From: Mesorhizobium sp.
GTDB taxonomy: Bacteria > Pseudomonadota > Alphaproteobacteria > Rhizobiales > Rhizobiaceae
Length of the DNA: 64,000 nt
Direction of reading: 5' to 3'
NCBI GenBank assembly: GCA_004017535.1
Contig: SAJS01000003.1
Coordinates: forward strand, 1 to 64,000
Position 1 is the first letter of the stretch; every line of letters begins with the position of its first letter. Position numbers and translations under genes: made by a program. Shown here piece after piece: positions 37,605 to 47,036 of this stretch. Below the pieces are notes generated by a model, which was given only the letters and a program-made list of their open reading frames with translations, had not been told where the DNA came from and ran no database searches.

Positions 37605-38417
37605 ATGCCTGGAATTTCCCGCTTCGTGCTTGGATTGGTCGGTCTCCTGTGCCTTGGGGTGCCCGTCCGTGCTGCGACGCCCTCCGAGCTTTACCAAGCG
37701 CAAACGATCGTCACCGGCACCGGAGACGAGAACCGGCAGATCGGTTTCAAGGATTGCCTCGACAAGGTGCTGGTCAAGGTCTCGGGCGATCAGCGGCTGA
37801 CGCAGAAGACGCAGATGCTGGCGCTGCGCGAGAAGGCGGCCGATTTCGTCCAGTCCTTCCGCTACCACGACCGGCTCGAAGGCATTCCGATCCATGACGA
37901 GCAAGGCACGCATGACCGGCCGCACGATCTGACCTGCCTCTACAAGCCGGCTGTGGTCGACAAGCTGCTGGCGCAGCTCGGCAGCAGGCCCTGGTCCGGC
38001 GAGCGGCCGCCGATCGCCGTCTTCATGACCGCCGAGCAGGGCGCGCGGCATTTCGTGCTGACCCAAGACGAGCAGCGCGGCGACGCGATGCGCGAATCCT
38101 TCGCCAATGCCGCTGGTCCGATGCTGATGCGCGTCACCTTTCCAAAGGCCGGGCAGCTTGGCGGGCGCGATGAGAAGGCGATTTCCGAAGCCGATATGGC
38201 AAGGCTCGACAGGCTGGCGAAGAAAGCGGGAACGGCCCGGGCGCTCGCCGGCAGCATCGTGTGGAGCGACGAGGAACTCGGCTGGATCGCCGACTGGCGG
38301 CTGGCCGATCGCGGCAAGATCTATCGCTGGCAGGCGCGCGGAGTCAGCTTCGACGAGGCCTTCCGGGTCGCGATCAGGGGCGCGGCGCAGATACTGTCAG
38401 GGCACGGGCAGCCGTAA
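37605..38417 (+). CDS. DUF2066 secreted protein
   Basis: A 270-residue exported protein of the DUF2066 family. Signal peptide MPGISRFVLGLVGLLCLGVP with cleavage after VRA; then QIGFKDCLDKVLVKVSGDQR, LTQKTQMLALREKAADFVQS and, in the second half, a domain resembling CsgG/LpoB-type periplasmic folds. It is encoded just upstream of hemB but separated from it by a palindromic repeat. Function unknown. Confidence 0.78.
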   Translation: MPGISRFVLGLVGLLCLGVPVRAATPSELYQAQTIVTGTGDENRQIGFKDCLDKVLVKVSGDQRLTQKTQMLALREKAADFVQSFRYHDRLEGIPIHDEQGTHDRPHDLTCLYKPAVVDKLLAQLGSRPWSGERPPIAVFMTAEQGARHFVLTQDEQRGDAMRESFANAAGPMLMRVTFPKAGQLGGRDEKAISEADMARLDRLAKKAGTARALAGSIVWSDEELGWIADWRLADRGKIYRWQARGVSFDEAFRVAIRGAAQILSGHGQP

Positions 38418-38425
38418 GTGCATTT

Positions 38426-38591
38426 CCTCGCCCCGCGCGAGCGGGAAGAGGTGGCTCGGCGAAGCCGAGACGGAGAGGGGAGCGCCGGTTCCGTCGGCAA
38501 AGGCCCTCGTATTGGAAGACTTTCCGCCCTACGATGGCCCCCTCTCCGTCCGCTTCGCGGACACCTCTCCCCCGCCTTGGCGGGGGCGAGG
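38426..38591. repeat. Intergenic palindromic repeat upstream of hemB
   Basis: Inverted ends CCTCGCCCCGCGCGAGCGGG and CCCCCGCCTTGGCGGGGGCG, and inner copies GGAGAGGGG and CCCCTCTCC. It is similar in design, but not identical in sequence, to the elements at 552-675 and 40561-40726. Confidence 0.7.
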
Positions 38592-38681
38592 AACCACGGG
38601 CTTCGTCCCTGGCACAATCGTGTCGCATTGGTCAGCGGCCAAGACGCGTGGTAAAAGCCGGCGCAAAAGAGAGTTTCGGCC

Positions 38682-39713
<1,032 letters not shown>

Positions 39714-39908
39714 GCCCGCCTTTCGAACAACGCGGAGCCGTCAGCTTTCGATCTGTCGCTTGGCGACAGGTTCTTTGTGGTCGTAGTCAGTTGACGTCAC
39801 CAGCGTGCAGAAGAAGTCGCTCGACCTGACAACAACCGTTTGCAATCCGCAATCGGTTACGCTACTCGATAACTGCTTGCAAAAGACAATTGGTTGTGGA
39901 GAGGGATC

Positions 39909-40553
39909 ATGTCCAAGCTGCGCGTCAACGCTTTCACCTTGTCGCTGGACGGTTACGGCGCCGGTCCCGATCAGAGCCTCGACAACCCGCTCGGCGTGGG
40001 CGGCGAAGATCTGCACAAGTGGATGATCAAGACCCGCTCGTTTCACCAGATGATCGGCAAGGAAGGCGGAACGACCGATACGGATGACGATTTTGCGGTG
40101 CGCAGCTTCGAGAATGTCGGCGCCTGGATCCTCGGCCGCAACATGTTCGCGCCGAGCCGTGGCCCATGGCCGGACGACAACTGGAAAGGCTGGTGGGGCC
40201 CCAACCCGCCCTACCACGTGCCGACCTTTATTCTGACGCATCACAAGCGCGCGCCGATCGAGATGGAAGGCGGGACGACGTTCTATTTCGTCACCGACGG
40301 CGTCCACTCAGCGCTCGAACAGGCGAAGGCGGCCGCCGGCGGCAAGGATGTGCGCGTCGGCGGCGGCGTCTCGACCGTCCGGCAGTATCTGCAGGAGAAG
40401 CTCATCGACGAGATGCATCTGGCAGTCTCGCCGCTCCTGCTGGGCTCGGGCGAGCATCTGTTCGCCGGGCTCGACATGCTGAAGCTGGGATACCGCTGCA
40501 CCGGGCAGGTGGCGACCGCTGACGCCACGCATGTGATGATCGGGCGGGTGTGA
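39909..40553 (+). CDS. Dihydrofolate reductase-family (RibD C-terminal domain) protein
   Basis: A 214-residue NADPH-dependent reductase-like protein: NAFTLSLDGYGAGPDQSLDN, VGAWILGRNMFAPSRGPWPD, GKDVRVGGGVSTVRQYLQEK, LIDEMHLAVSPLLLGSGEHL. Such stand-alone proteins are common and their substrates mostly unknown; no other folate or riboflavin gene is adjacent. GAGAGGGATC precedes the ATG. CAACCGTTTGCAA and TTGCAAAAGACAATTGGTTG upstream form an imperfect inverted repeat that could be an operator. Confidence 0.82.
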   Translation: MSKLRVNAFTLSLDGYGAGPDQSLDNPLGVGGEDLHKWMIKTRSFHQMIGKEGGTTDTDDDFAVRSFENVGAWILGRNMFAPSRGPWPDDNWKGWWGPNPPYHVPTFILTHHKRAPIEMEGGTTFYFVTDGVHSALEQAKAAAGGKDVRVGGGVSTVRQYLQEKLIDEMHLAVSPLLLGSGEHLFAGLDMLKLGYRCTGQVATADATHVMIGRV

Positions 40554-40560
40554 CGAGCGT

Positions 40561-40726
40561 AATCTCCCCCCTCGTGGGGGAGATGGCCGGCAGGCCAGAG
40601 GGGGGCGCTGTCCCGCCAGCGCTTCAATCAATAGCCGGTCCGCTTTCGTAAGCTATCTACCGAAAGGCTGAGATCCTTCGCGCCCCCCTCTGCCCTGCCG
40701 GGCATCTCCCCCACGAGGGGGGAGAT
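40561..40726. repeat. Intergenic palindromic repeat, same family as 552-675
   Basis: Inverted ends AATCTCCCCCC and GGGGGGAGAT(C), with GAGATGGCCGGCAGGCC and CTGCCCTGCCGGGCATCTCC inside. It fills almost the entire gap between two convergent genes. The centre has about 45 extra bases relative to the E2 copy, and both share AGAGGGGGGCGCTGTCCCGCCA and CCTTCGCGCCCCCCTCTGCC. Confidence 0.8.
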
Positions 40727-40741
40727 CGCAGCTTCACCGCC

Positions 40742-41662
40742 TCAATACTTCTGCGGCACGTAGAGCTCGCGCGGCAGCACTTGGCGCTCGTAGGAGGGGT
40801 TGAAGACGCGCTCCGGCAGCGTGATCTCCTCGTGCGGAACCTCCTCATATGGCACCTGCTGCAACAGATGATCAATGCAGTTCAGCCGCGCGCGCTTCTT
40901 GTCGTTGCCCTCGACGATGAACCAGGGCGCCTCCTTGATGTTGGTGCGGGCGAAGGTCTCTTCCTTGGCCTTGGTGTACTGCTCCCAGCGCACGCGCGAC
41001 TGCAGGTCCATCGGCGACAGCTTCCACTGCTTCATTGGGTCGTGGATGCGCATCAGAAAGCGCATCTGCTGTTCCTCGTCGGTGATCGAGAACCAGTATT
41101 TCACCAGCGTGATGCCGGAGCGGACCAGCATTCGTTCGAATTCCGGCACGTCGCGGAAAAACTCCTCGACCTGATCCGCATTGGCAAATCCCATCACCCG
41201 CTCGACGCCGGAGCGGTTGTACCAGGAGCGGTCGAACAGCACGATCTCGCCGCCGGCGGGGAGATGCGGCACGTAGCGCTGGAAATACCATTGCGACTTT
41301 TCGCGTTCGGTCGGCGCCGGCAATGCCACCACGCGGGCGATGCGGGGGTTGAGCCGCTGCGTGATGCGCTTGATGACGCCGCCCTTGCCGGCGGAATCGC
41401 GGCCTTCGAAGATCACCACCAGCTTCTTTTTGTGGTAGGCGACCCAGGACTGCAGCTTGATCAGTTCGGACTGGAGCCTCAGCAGCTCGCGAAAGTAGGT
41501 CATCCGCTCGATGGAAGGCGGATGCGACTTCTTGTAGATCTTGGCGATCTCGAGCGAGAGCGCCGGTTCGGAAATCTCCAGCTCATAGTCTTCGTCGAGC
41601 GTGTCCTCGAGCTCGGCTTCCAGCCAGTCCTTCGCCCCGGAATTCGGTGTCACTTCATTCAT
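40742..41662 (-). CDS. ppk2: Polyphosphate kinase 2
   Basis: Cytosolic enzyme that uses polyphosphate to phosphorylate nucleoside di- or monophosphates. The 306-residue protein has Walker A GRDSAGKGGVIKRITQRLNP, the DRSWYNRSGVERVMGF lid and the Walker B-like ITLVKYWFSITDEEQQMRFL. One-domain form. GGAGCTGCGCG precedes MNEVTPNSGAKDW. Stands alone; nucleotide preference cannot be read off. Confidence 0.93.
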   Translation of the reverse strand: MNEVTPNSGAKDWLEAELEDTLDEDYELEISEPALSLEIAKIYKKSHPPSIERMTYFRELLRLQSELIKLQSWVAYHKKKLVVIFEGRDSAGKGGVIKRITQRLNPRIARVVALPAPTEREKSQWYFQRYVPHLPAGGEIVLFDRSWYNRSGVERVMGFANADQVEEFFRDVPEFERMLVRSGITLVKYWFSITDEEQQMRFLMRIHDPMKQWKLSPMDLQSRVRWEQYTKAKEETFARTNIKEAPWFIVEGNDKKRARLNCIDHLLQQVPYEEVPHEEITLPERVFNPSYERQVLPRELYVPQKY

Positions 41663-41928
41663 CGCGCAGCTCCGTCGCCTGCAAGCCATCATCGCTTCGG
41701 AATGCGCCGCGGCTCCGCCCCGGACACGCCACTCCGTAAGCCGACTGAGATACAGAGGCGCAATGACGGTTTTATTGCAAGGCGACCACAGCCGGGCATA
41801 TAGACGATATGTGATCGGCCCGTATCGATAGCGGGGCGACAAGCGGCTGGAATTGTCCTACAAATCCCCTTGCCTCTTTCCCGCGCCCGCCACGGCGCCT
41901 CTCCAAAACAAAATCGCGAGGACCCGAC

Positions 41929-42972
41929 ATGGAATACCGCACACTTGGCCGTTCTGGCCTGAAGGTTTCGACATTGACCCTCGGCACCATGACCTTCGGC
42001 GGCACGGGCCCGTTCGCCGCCGTCGGCAACTCTGATCTTTCGGAAGCCAGGCGCATCATCGACACCTGCATCGATGCTGGCATCAACCTCATCGACACCG
42101 CCAACGTCTATTCCAACGGGCTGTCGGAGGAGATCATCGGCGAGGCGCTTGGCGGCAAGCGCAAGAACGACGTGCTGATCGCGTCCAAGGCGCGCATGCG
42201 CATCGGCACCGGTCCCAACGAGGAGGGCCTGTCGCGCCACCATCTGATCCGCGAATGCGAAAAGAGCCTGAAGCGGCTCAGGACCGACGTCATCGACGTC
42301 TATTTCGTTCACCAGTGGGACGGGCTCACCCCGGTTGAGGAGACGATCGCGGCGCTCGACAATTTGGTCAACCAGGGCAAGATCCGTTACATCGGCTGCT
42401 CCAACTGGTCGGGCTGGCAGGTCATGAAGGCTCTTGCCGTCAGCGACAGCCGACATCAGGCCCGTTTCGTCACCCAGCAGATCCATTACACGCTGGAAGC
42501 GCGCGAGGCCGAGTATGAATTGCTGCCGATCTCGGTCGACCAGGGCCTCGGCGTGCTGGTCTGGAGTCCGCTGGCGGGCGGCCTGCTCTCCGGCAAATAC
42601 CATCGCGACAGCCCGACCGCGCGCCAGCTCGGCGGCTGGAAGGAACCGCCGATCCGCGACCAGGACCGGCTATGGCGCATCGTCGACGTGCTCTCCGACA
42701 TCGGCAAGGCGCGCGGCATTTCAGGGGCGCAGGTGGCGCTGGCCTGGCTGCTCGGCCGGCCGGCCGTAAGCTCGCTGGTGATCGGCGCCCGCAACGAGAC
42801 GCAGCTCAAGGACAACCTCGCCGCGGCCAGCCTGTCGCTTTCCGAGGAGGAGCGCCAGCGACTTGACGCGGTCAGCCGGCCGCCGGTGCTTTACCCCTAC
42901 TGGCACCAGCAGTTCACCGCCAGGGACCGGTTCGGGCCGGCCGACAAGGTGCTCGACCGCTCGCATGCCTAA
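41929..42972 (+). CDS. Aldo/keto reductase
   Basis: A 347-residue NAD(P)H-dependent (alpha/beta)8-barrel enzyme of the YghZ/PLAT-like kind. The Asp-Tyr-Lys-His tetrad can be seen: DTANVYSNGLSEEIIGEAL, ASKARMRIG and VDVYFVHQWDGL-type IDVYFVHQWDG. The C-terminal cofactor part reads VSSLVIGARNETQLKDNLAA. GAGGACCCGAC precedes the ATG. Substrate unknown. Confidence 0.9.
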   Translation: MEYRTLGRSGLKVSTLTLGTMTFGGTGPFAAVGNSDLSEARRIIDTCIDAGINLIDTANVYSNGLSEEIIGEALGGKRKNDVLIASKARMRIGTGPNEEGLSRHHLIRECEKSLKRLRTDVIDVYFVHQWDGLTPVEETIAALDNLVNQGKIRYIGCSNWSGWQVMKALAVSDSRHQARFVTQQIHYTLEAREAEYELLPISVDQGLGVLVWSPLAGGLLSGKYHRDSPTARQLGGWKEPPIRDQDRLWRIVDVLSDIGKARGISGAQVALAWLLGRPAVSSLVIGARNETQLKDNLAAASLSLSEEERQRLDAVSRPPVLYPYWHQQFTARDRFGPADKVLDRSHA

Positions 42973-42977
42973 AACAG

Positions 42978-43949
42978 TCAGTCGGCGATAAAGCGCCAGA
43001 CTTCCGGATCGGGCTTTATCTGCCCGCTCAACACGAAATATTTATAGAGGACGAGCAGCGAGATCGCCTGCTCGTCCTGTTCATTGCCGAATTGGCGGCA
43101 ATAGGCGTTGGCGGCGGCAGTTATCCGCGCCGCCTCGGCGGGATGTTTTTCGAAATGGGCCACCTTGTCGACAAGGTCGGAGAAATCAGGCTCGAGCGGC
43201 ACGTAATGGATATTGGGCTCAACCTTGGCTTCCGCAAACCAGGTTTCGTAGGTCGGCTCCGGCATCAGGCAGAGCGAATTGGAGCTCATGATCCATTTCA
43301 GGTTCGTCGCAACGTCATTGCCTTCGAGCGAGACGATGTAGCGATACTGCCGCTGCTGCTCGATGTTCAGGAACGGCTTGCGGTATCCATCCGGCGCGTC
43401 GGCCCTGTGGGACCCCGCATCGCAGATCGGCAGGCTGGCGGCCTTTTCCACGAAGCGGGTGCGAAGCGGATTGTTGAGGTGACCGCGCCACACCACCATC
43501 GGGCGCTTGTCGGCGAAAGGCAGGCTGTCGGGTGGCATGTAGAAGTGGCGGAACTTGTTCAGCTTCATCAGCACGCCATTGGCGTTGTCGTCGCCGATGG
43601 GCCGGTCCTTGACGATCCTCGGAATCTCCGGGACGCCGACAACATCGCCGAATTCGAAATCGATCAGCAGGCCGGGATCGAAATAGCGGGCGAATTCCTT
43701 GAGGTCGTAATAATACATGCTGGACGCGGTCGGCAGCTTGCCGACGGCCACGGCGTCTGGACTGGGCGCGAACGGCTGTTCCAGCTTATTGTAGTAGTTC
43801 AGACGCTCGCGGACAGTCTTGCCTGAAAGCCTCGCTTGCTCGAGCCGGCTGGCCAGGCGGTCGCGGAACAGGGACTGCGGTGCGCGGTCACGCGCGAAAT
43901 TGCGCGCGTAGTAGAACAGCTTTGCGGCGGTTCGTGCGAGTGAGGCCAT
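42978..43949 (-). CDS. Glycosyltransferase family 90 (CAP10-like), LPS-type
   Basis: A 323-residue protein of the CAP10/GT90 family, in rhizobia usually linked to lipopolysaccharide core. Seen: DNANGVLMKLNKFRHFYMPP, RPMVVWRGHLNNPLRTRFVE, QYRYIVSLEGNDVATNLKWI, MSSNSLCLMPEPTYETWFAE. Six bases separate its stop from that of the convergent aldo/keto reductase. Acceptor and donor unknown. Confidence 0.85.
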   Translation of the reverse strand: MASLARTAAKLFYYARNFARDRAPQSLFRDRLASRLEQARLSGKTVRERLNYYNKLEQPFAPSPDAVAVGKLPTASSMYYYDLKEFARYFDPGLLIDFEFGDVVGVPEIPRIVKDRPIGDDNANGVLMKLNKFRHFYMPPDSLPFADKRPMVVWRGHLNNPLRTRFVEKAASLPICDAGSHRADAPDGYRKPFLNIEQQRQYRYIVSLEGNDVATNLKWIMSSNSLCLMPEPTYETWFAEAKVEPNIHYVPLEPDFSDLVDKVAHFEKHPAEAARITAAANAYCRQFGNEQDEQAISLLVLYKYFVLSGQIKPDPEVWRFIAD

Positions 43950-44063
43950 GCGTCCGCGAGTTCAACAAGATGGTCAATGGTAGTCAGCCTTCATCCCCCT
44001 CGTCTCCTACAGCATTCTCCCGGCCATGTTGCAAGCCGCTAATGCGAATGGTCCCAGAAGACT

Positions 44064-44729
44064 TTAAGCTGCGACGACCGCGAACCCTCTTGCGCGCAGA
44101 CCGCGCCGATCGTCATGCAGCGAGGTGACCAGCCGATCGCGGCTGCCGGCGATGTGAGCGGAAAGCAGCTGAGCCGCTTGCTCGGCGTCGCCGCTCCTAA
44201 CGGCGGCGAGGATGGCGTGGTGTTCGGCCCAGGCGCGGCCGAGCGCCTTTTCATCCCGCACCTCCAGCCAACGGGCCCGCGACAGCCTCGTCATCGCATC
44301 GCGTACGGCTCTCAATAAAAACTCGTTGCCGGAAAGCCTTGCGAGCTCGATGTGGAAATCCAGGCCGACGCGATGCCACTCCTCGCGCGGCGTCTCGGCA
44401 TCGCAAGAATCGAGCATCGCGGCGATCAACTCGATGCCGCCACGGTCTTCGAGCGCCGCCGTCAGGCGAACCGCCGCGACCTCGACCGCCTCGCGGTAGA
44501 CGGCGATCTGTCCGAGCTCCGCGAGGTTGATCGGCGCGACAGTCCAGCCGCGGCCGTCGCGGCCGATCAGACCTTCCGTTTCCAGGCGCAGAAGCGCCGC
44601 CCGCACCGGCGTGCGCGAAGCGCCGAACCGGCTCTCGATCCAACGCTCGGTCAAACGTTCGCCCGGGCCGATCTCCAGGCCGAGGATCATCTCGCGAAGC
44701 TGCCTTTCGACATTCTGCATCTGCGACAT
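44064..44729 (-). CDS. GntR-family regulator, FCD subgroup
   Basis: A 221-residue regulator: N-terminal winged helix (VERQLREMILGLEIGPGERL, TERWIESRFGASRTPVRAAL, LRLETEGLIGRDGRGWTVAP) and a C-terminal helical FCD domain with the His ligands of its metal site (LDFHIELARLSGNEFLL; AEHHAILAAVRSGDAEQA). MSQMQNVERQL is preferred as start; ATG at 44780 would lie right at the operator. It is divergent from an MFS gene and shares a palindromic operator with it. Confidence 0.87.
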   Translation of the reverse strand: MSQMQNVERQLREMILGLEIGPGERLTERWIESRFGASRTPVRAALLRLETEGLIGRDGRGWTVAPINLAELGQIAVYREAVEVAAVRLTAALEDRGGIELIAAMLDSCDAETPREEWHRVGLDFHIELARLSGNEFLLRAVRDAMTRLSRARWLEVRDEKALGRAWAEHHAILAAVRSGDAEQAAQLLSAHIAGSRDRLVTSLHDDRRGLRARGFAVVAA

Positions 44730-44783
44730 TGTCGGTCCGATCTTCAAAGCCCCATTGACAGCGGCAAATGCCAGGTTCATGAC

Positions 44784-44802
44784 GGATACCAGCCTGGTAT
44801 CC
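44784..44802. promoter_or_regulatory. Palindromic operator between gntR and MFS genes
   Basis: GGATACCAGCCTGGTATCC is a 19-bp palindrome with one central base; a further half-site, TTGGTATCC, lies at 44807-44815. GntR/FCD regulators use sites of this type (TGGTA-N-TACCA core), so the neighbouring regulator is the natural ligand. Confidence 0.65.
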
Positions 44803-44845
44803 CAAATTGGTATCCGCAACAACCCCCAGCATTGGCACGTGTGAC

Positions 44846-46093
44846 ATGACGCCCAACGAATCCGGACAGAGCGGCTTCAACATCCATTGGCGACGCAACT
44901 TGGCTGTCTGCTTCGCCGGCTCGTTCAGCACGCTCATCGCCATGACGCTGCTGCTTCCGTTCCTGCCGCTCTACGTCGAGCAGCTTGGCGCCGAAGGCCA
45001 CGCGGCGATCGTGCAGTGGTCGGGCATCGCTTATGGCGCGACCTTCTTCGCGGCCGCGCTGGTGGCGCCCTTGTGGGGCCGGCTGGGCGACCGCTACGGC
45101 CGCAGGCTGATGCTGGTGCGCGCGTCTTTCGGCATGGCGATCTGCATGTCGCTGACCGGCATGGTCCAGAGCGTGTGGCAACTGGTGCTGCTGCGGCTGC
45201 TGATCGGCTTTGCAGGCGGCTATTCGTCGGGCTCGACGATCCTGGTGGCGATGCAGACGCCGAAGGAGCGCTCGGGCTGGGCGCTGGGCGTGCTGGCGGC
45301 GGGCATCACCGCCGGCTCGCTGGTCGGGCCGCTGCTGGGTGGCCTGCTGCCGCCGCTGATCGGTATCCGCGCGACTTTCCTGCTCTCCGGCGCGGTCATC
45401 TTCCTGGCGTTTCTGGCGACGACTTTCCTGATCAAGGAGAATCCGCCGGCGCCCAAGCCCGCCTCGGCGGCGAAGCCGAAAAGCGGCTGGTCGCAGATCC
45501 CCGATAAGCGGCCGATCGTCGCCATGCTGGCTACGGGGATGCTGCTCGCCTTCGCCACCATGTCGATCGAGCCGATCATCACCGTCTACGTGCAGCAGCT
45601 CGTCGAGGACCAGAGCAAGGTGACCATAGTCGCCGGCGGCGTCATGTCGGCGGCCGCGCTCGGCACCATCCTGTCCTCGTCCTGGCTGGGCAAGCTCGCC
45701 GACCACGTCGGCCACTGGAACGTCGTGGTCGGCGCCCTTGCCATCTCGGCCTTGCTGCTTATTCCGCAAGCCTTCGTCACCAATGGCTGGCAATTAATCG
45801 GCCTGCGCTTCCTGATGGGCCTGGCGCTGGGTGGCCTCTTGCCCTGCATCACCAGCGTCATCCGCCACAACATCCCCGACGGGATCGGCGGCAACGTGCT
45901 TGGCCTGGCGATCTCTGCGCAATATGTCGGCCAGGTCGCGGGGCCGCTGTCGGGCGGCTTCGTCGGGGGCCATTTCGGCATGCGCTCGGTGTTTCTGGGC
46001 ACAGCGGTGCTGATGGCGCTGGGTGCTGCATACAACTGGATTGTCCAATCGAGGCGGGCGCGGCATATGCTGATCGAGGCTGGCGAGTCTTGA
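44846..46093 (+). CDS. MFS drug/solute efflux transporter (MdtG-like)
   Basis: A 415-residue, 12-helix transporter. The loop GRLGDRYGRRLMLVRASF is the classic MFS motif A, and VGPLLGGLLPPLIGIRATFL contains the drug-antiporter motif C (GxxxGPxxGG type), so an efflux role is inferred. Start MTPNESGQSGFN at 44846 is the first Met that is not inside the operator. Regulated probably by the divergent GntR protein. Confidence 0.85.
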   Translation: MTPNESGQSGFNIHWRRNLAVCFAGSFSTLIAMTLLLPFLPLYVEQLGAEGHAAIVQWSGIAYGATFFAAALVAPLWGRLGDRYGRRLMLVRASFGMAICMSLTGMVQSVWQLVLLRLLIGFAGGYSSGSTILVAMQTPKERSGWALGVLAAGITAGSLVGPLLGGLLPPLIGIRATFLLSGAVIFLAFLATTFLIKENPPAPKPASAAKPKSGWSQIPDKRPIVAMLATGMLLAFATMSIEPIITVYVQQLVEDQSKVTIVAGGVMSAAALGTILSSSWLGKLADHVGHWNVVVGALAISALLLIPQAFVTNGWQLIGLRFLMGLALGGLLPCITSVIRHNIPDGIGGNVLGLAISAQYVGQVAGPLSGGFVGGHFGMRSVFLGTAVLMALGAAYNWIVQSRRARHMLIEAGES

Positions 46094-46128
46094 TCGGCCT
46101 TCCGCCCAACCGCCATGGAGCATCCAGG

Positions 46129-46503
46129 ATGAGCCTCACCGGGCAAGCATCAGACAGCGGAAGCCGCGTCCTCGTGCTGGCGGCCGGCCTCGTCGGCGCG
46201 GCGGGCGTGGCGTTGTCGGCCGCCGCCGCGCATCGCGGCGGCGCCTTTACCGGCACTGCCGCCAATTTCCTCCTGATGCATGCGCCGGCTTTTCTCGTCA
46301 TCGGCCTTGCCGGCGGCAGCCGTTGCCTCAGGATCGCCAGCCTCGCCATGCTCGCGGGCCTGCTGCTGTTCTGCGGCGACCTGCTCGCCCGCGACTTTCT
46401 CGGCTCGCGGCTGTTCCCGATGTCGGCGCCGATCGGCGGCACCTTGCTGATCGCCGGCTGGGCGGCGATCGCCGTCTCGGCGCTGTGGCGCCCCCGGCAT
46501 TAG
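46129..46503 (+). CDS. DUF423-family membrane protein
   Basis: A 124-residue inner-membrane protein with four helices and the DUF423 pattern: VLVLAAGLVGAAGVALSAAA, LLMHAPAFLVIGLAGG and RLFPMSAPIGGTLLIAGWAA. GGAGCATCCAGG precedes the ATG; an earlier TTG overlapping the MFS stop is less likely. Follows the MFS gene closely and may share its transcript. Function unknown. Confidence 0.78.
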   Translation: MSLTGQASDSGSRVLVLAAGLVGAAGVALSAAAAHRGGAFTGTAANFLLMHAPAFLVIGLAGGSRCLRIASLAMLAGLLLFCGDLLARDFLGSRLFPMSAPIGGTLLIAGWAAIAVSALWRPRH

Positions 46504-46518
46504 GCTATTTCTCAGCGC

Positions 46519-46656
46519 CTATTTTCGGCCGGCTCGCCGCTTGCGCTCGCGCGCAGGCAGCTCGTCACGGCGGGTCCGCTCAGGCTGCTCGGTCCCGGGC
46601 GTGATGCCCCAATAGTTGCGGTAGATGTCCTGAAACAGATGACCAATCGGATGCAT
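46519..46656 (-). CDS. Microprotein A (45 aa) of a LacI-linked pair
   Basis: MHPIGHLFQDIYRNYWGITP is followed by a strongly charged tail ending RDELPARERKRRAGRK (45 residues in all). AAGGAG lies 9 bases before the ATG. The first 18 residues match microprotein B at 46716-46859 (MHP...LF-DIYRN-WGI), the tails do not. A 14-bp palindrome, TTGAATCGATCCAA, lies 18 bases upstream, the same site found at the lacI-type gene. No known family; the conserved N-terminus could be a protein-binding helix. Convergent with the DUF423 gene. Confidence 0.75.
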   Translation of the reverse strand: MHPIGHLFQDIYRNYWGITPGTEQPERTRRDELPARERKRRAGRK

Positions 46657-46674
46657 GATTGCTTCTCCTTGGAT

Positions 46675-46688
46675 TTGAATCGATCCAA
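46675..46688. promoter_or_regulatory. LacI-type operator, site 1
   Basis: TTGAATCGATCCAA, between the two microprotein genes and 18 bases upstream of microprotein A, close to its ribosome site. Confidence 0.7.
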
Positions 46689-46715
46689 TGTAAGGGTGCG
46701 AAAAATGGCTGCGAC

Positions 46716-46859
46716 TCAGCCGCGCTTACGCTCCACGAGGAAGCGCGGCTTGCGGCGCCAGGGACTCGACCTGCCTCGCCGCTTCTCGCTGACAGCGGCC
46801 GAAGCGATGCCCCAGTCGTTGCGGTAGATGTCCTCGAACAAATAGCTCACCGGATGCAT
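46716..46859 (-). CDS. Microprotein B (47 aa) of a LacI-linked pair
   Basis: MHPVSYLFEDIYRNDWGIAS, then a very basic tail (EKRRGRSSPWRRKPRFLVER). AGGAGGGATGCC precedes the ATG, an excellent ribosome site. It is a paralogue of microprotein A: 12 of the first 18 residues are the same. The site TTGGATCGATTCAA lies 44 bases upstream. The basic tail suggests binding to nucleic acid or membrane phosphates, but that is inference. Confidence 0.78.
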   Translation of the reverse strand: MHPVSYLFEDIYRNDWGIASAAVSEKRRGRSSPWRRKPRFLVERKRG

Positions 46860-46903
46860 GGCATCCCTCCTGTCGAAATTCGCTCCGCCATGGAGCATGG
46901 AAC

Positions 46904-46917
46904 TTGGATCGATTCAA
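46904..46917. promoter_or_regulatory. LacI-type operator, site 2
   Basis: TTGGATCGATTCAA, the reverse complement of sites 1 and 3, 44 bases upstream of microprotein B. Confidence 0.75.
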
Positions 46918-46952
46918 ATAATAGACCTCATTTGCCCGCCGTCAACTGAAAT

Positions 46953-46966
46953 TTGAATCGATCCAA
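46953..46966. promoter_or_regulatory. LacI-type operator, site 3
   Basis: TTGAATCGATCCAA, 70 bases upstream of the lacI-type gene and 35 bases from site 2, in the shared divergent promoter region. Pairs of sites at such distance allow looping by a LacI tetramer or independent control of each side. Confidence 0.75.
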
Positions 46967-47036
46967 CAAAAATGTTAGATGACCGGCAGCAATTCAGCGG
47001 TCATGTTCGTGCCGTGACCGGATTCGGAGGAACGAC

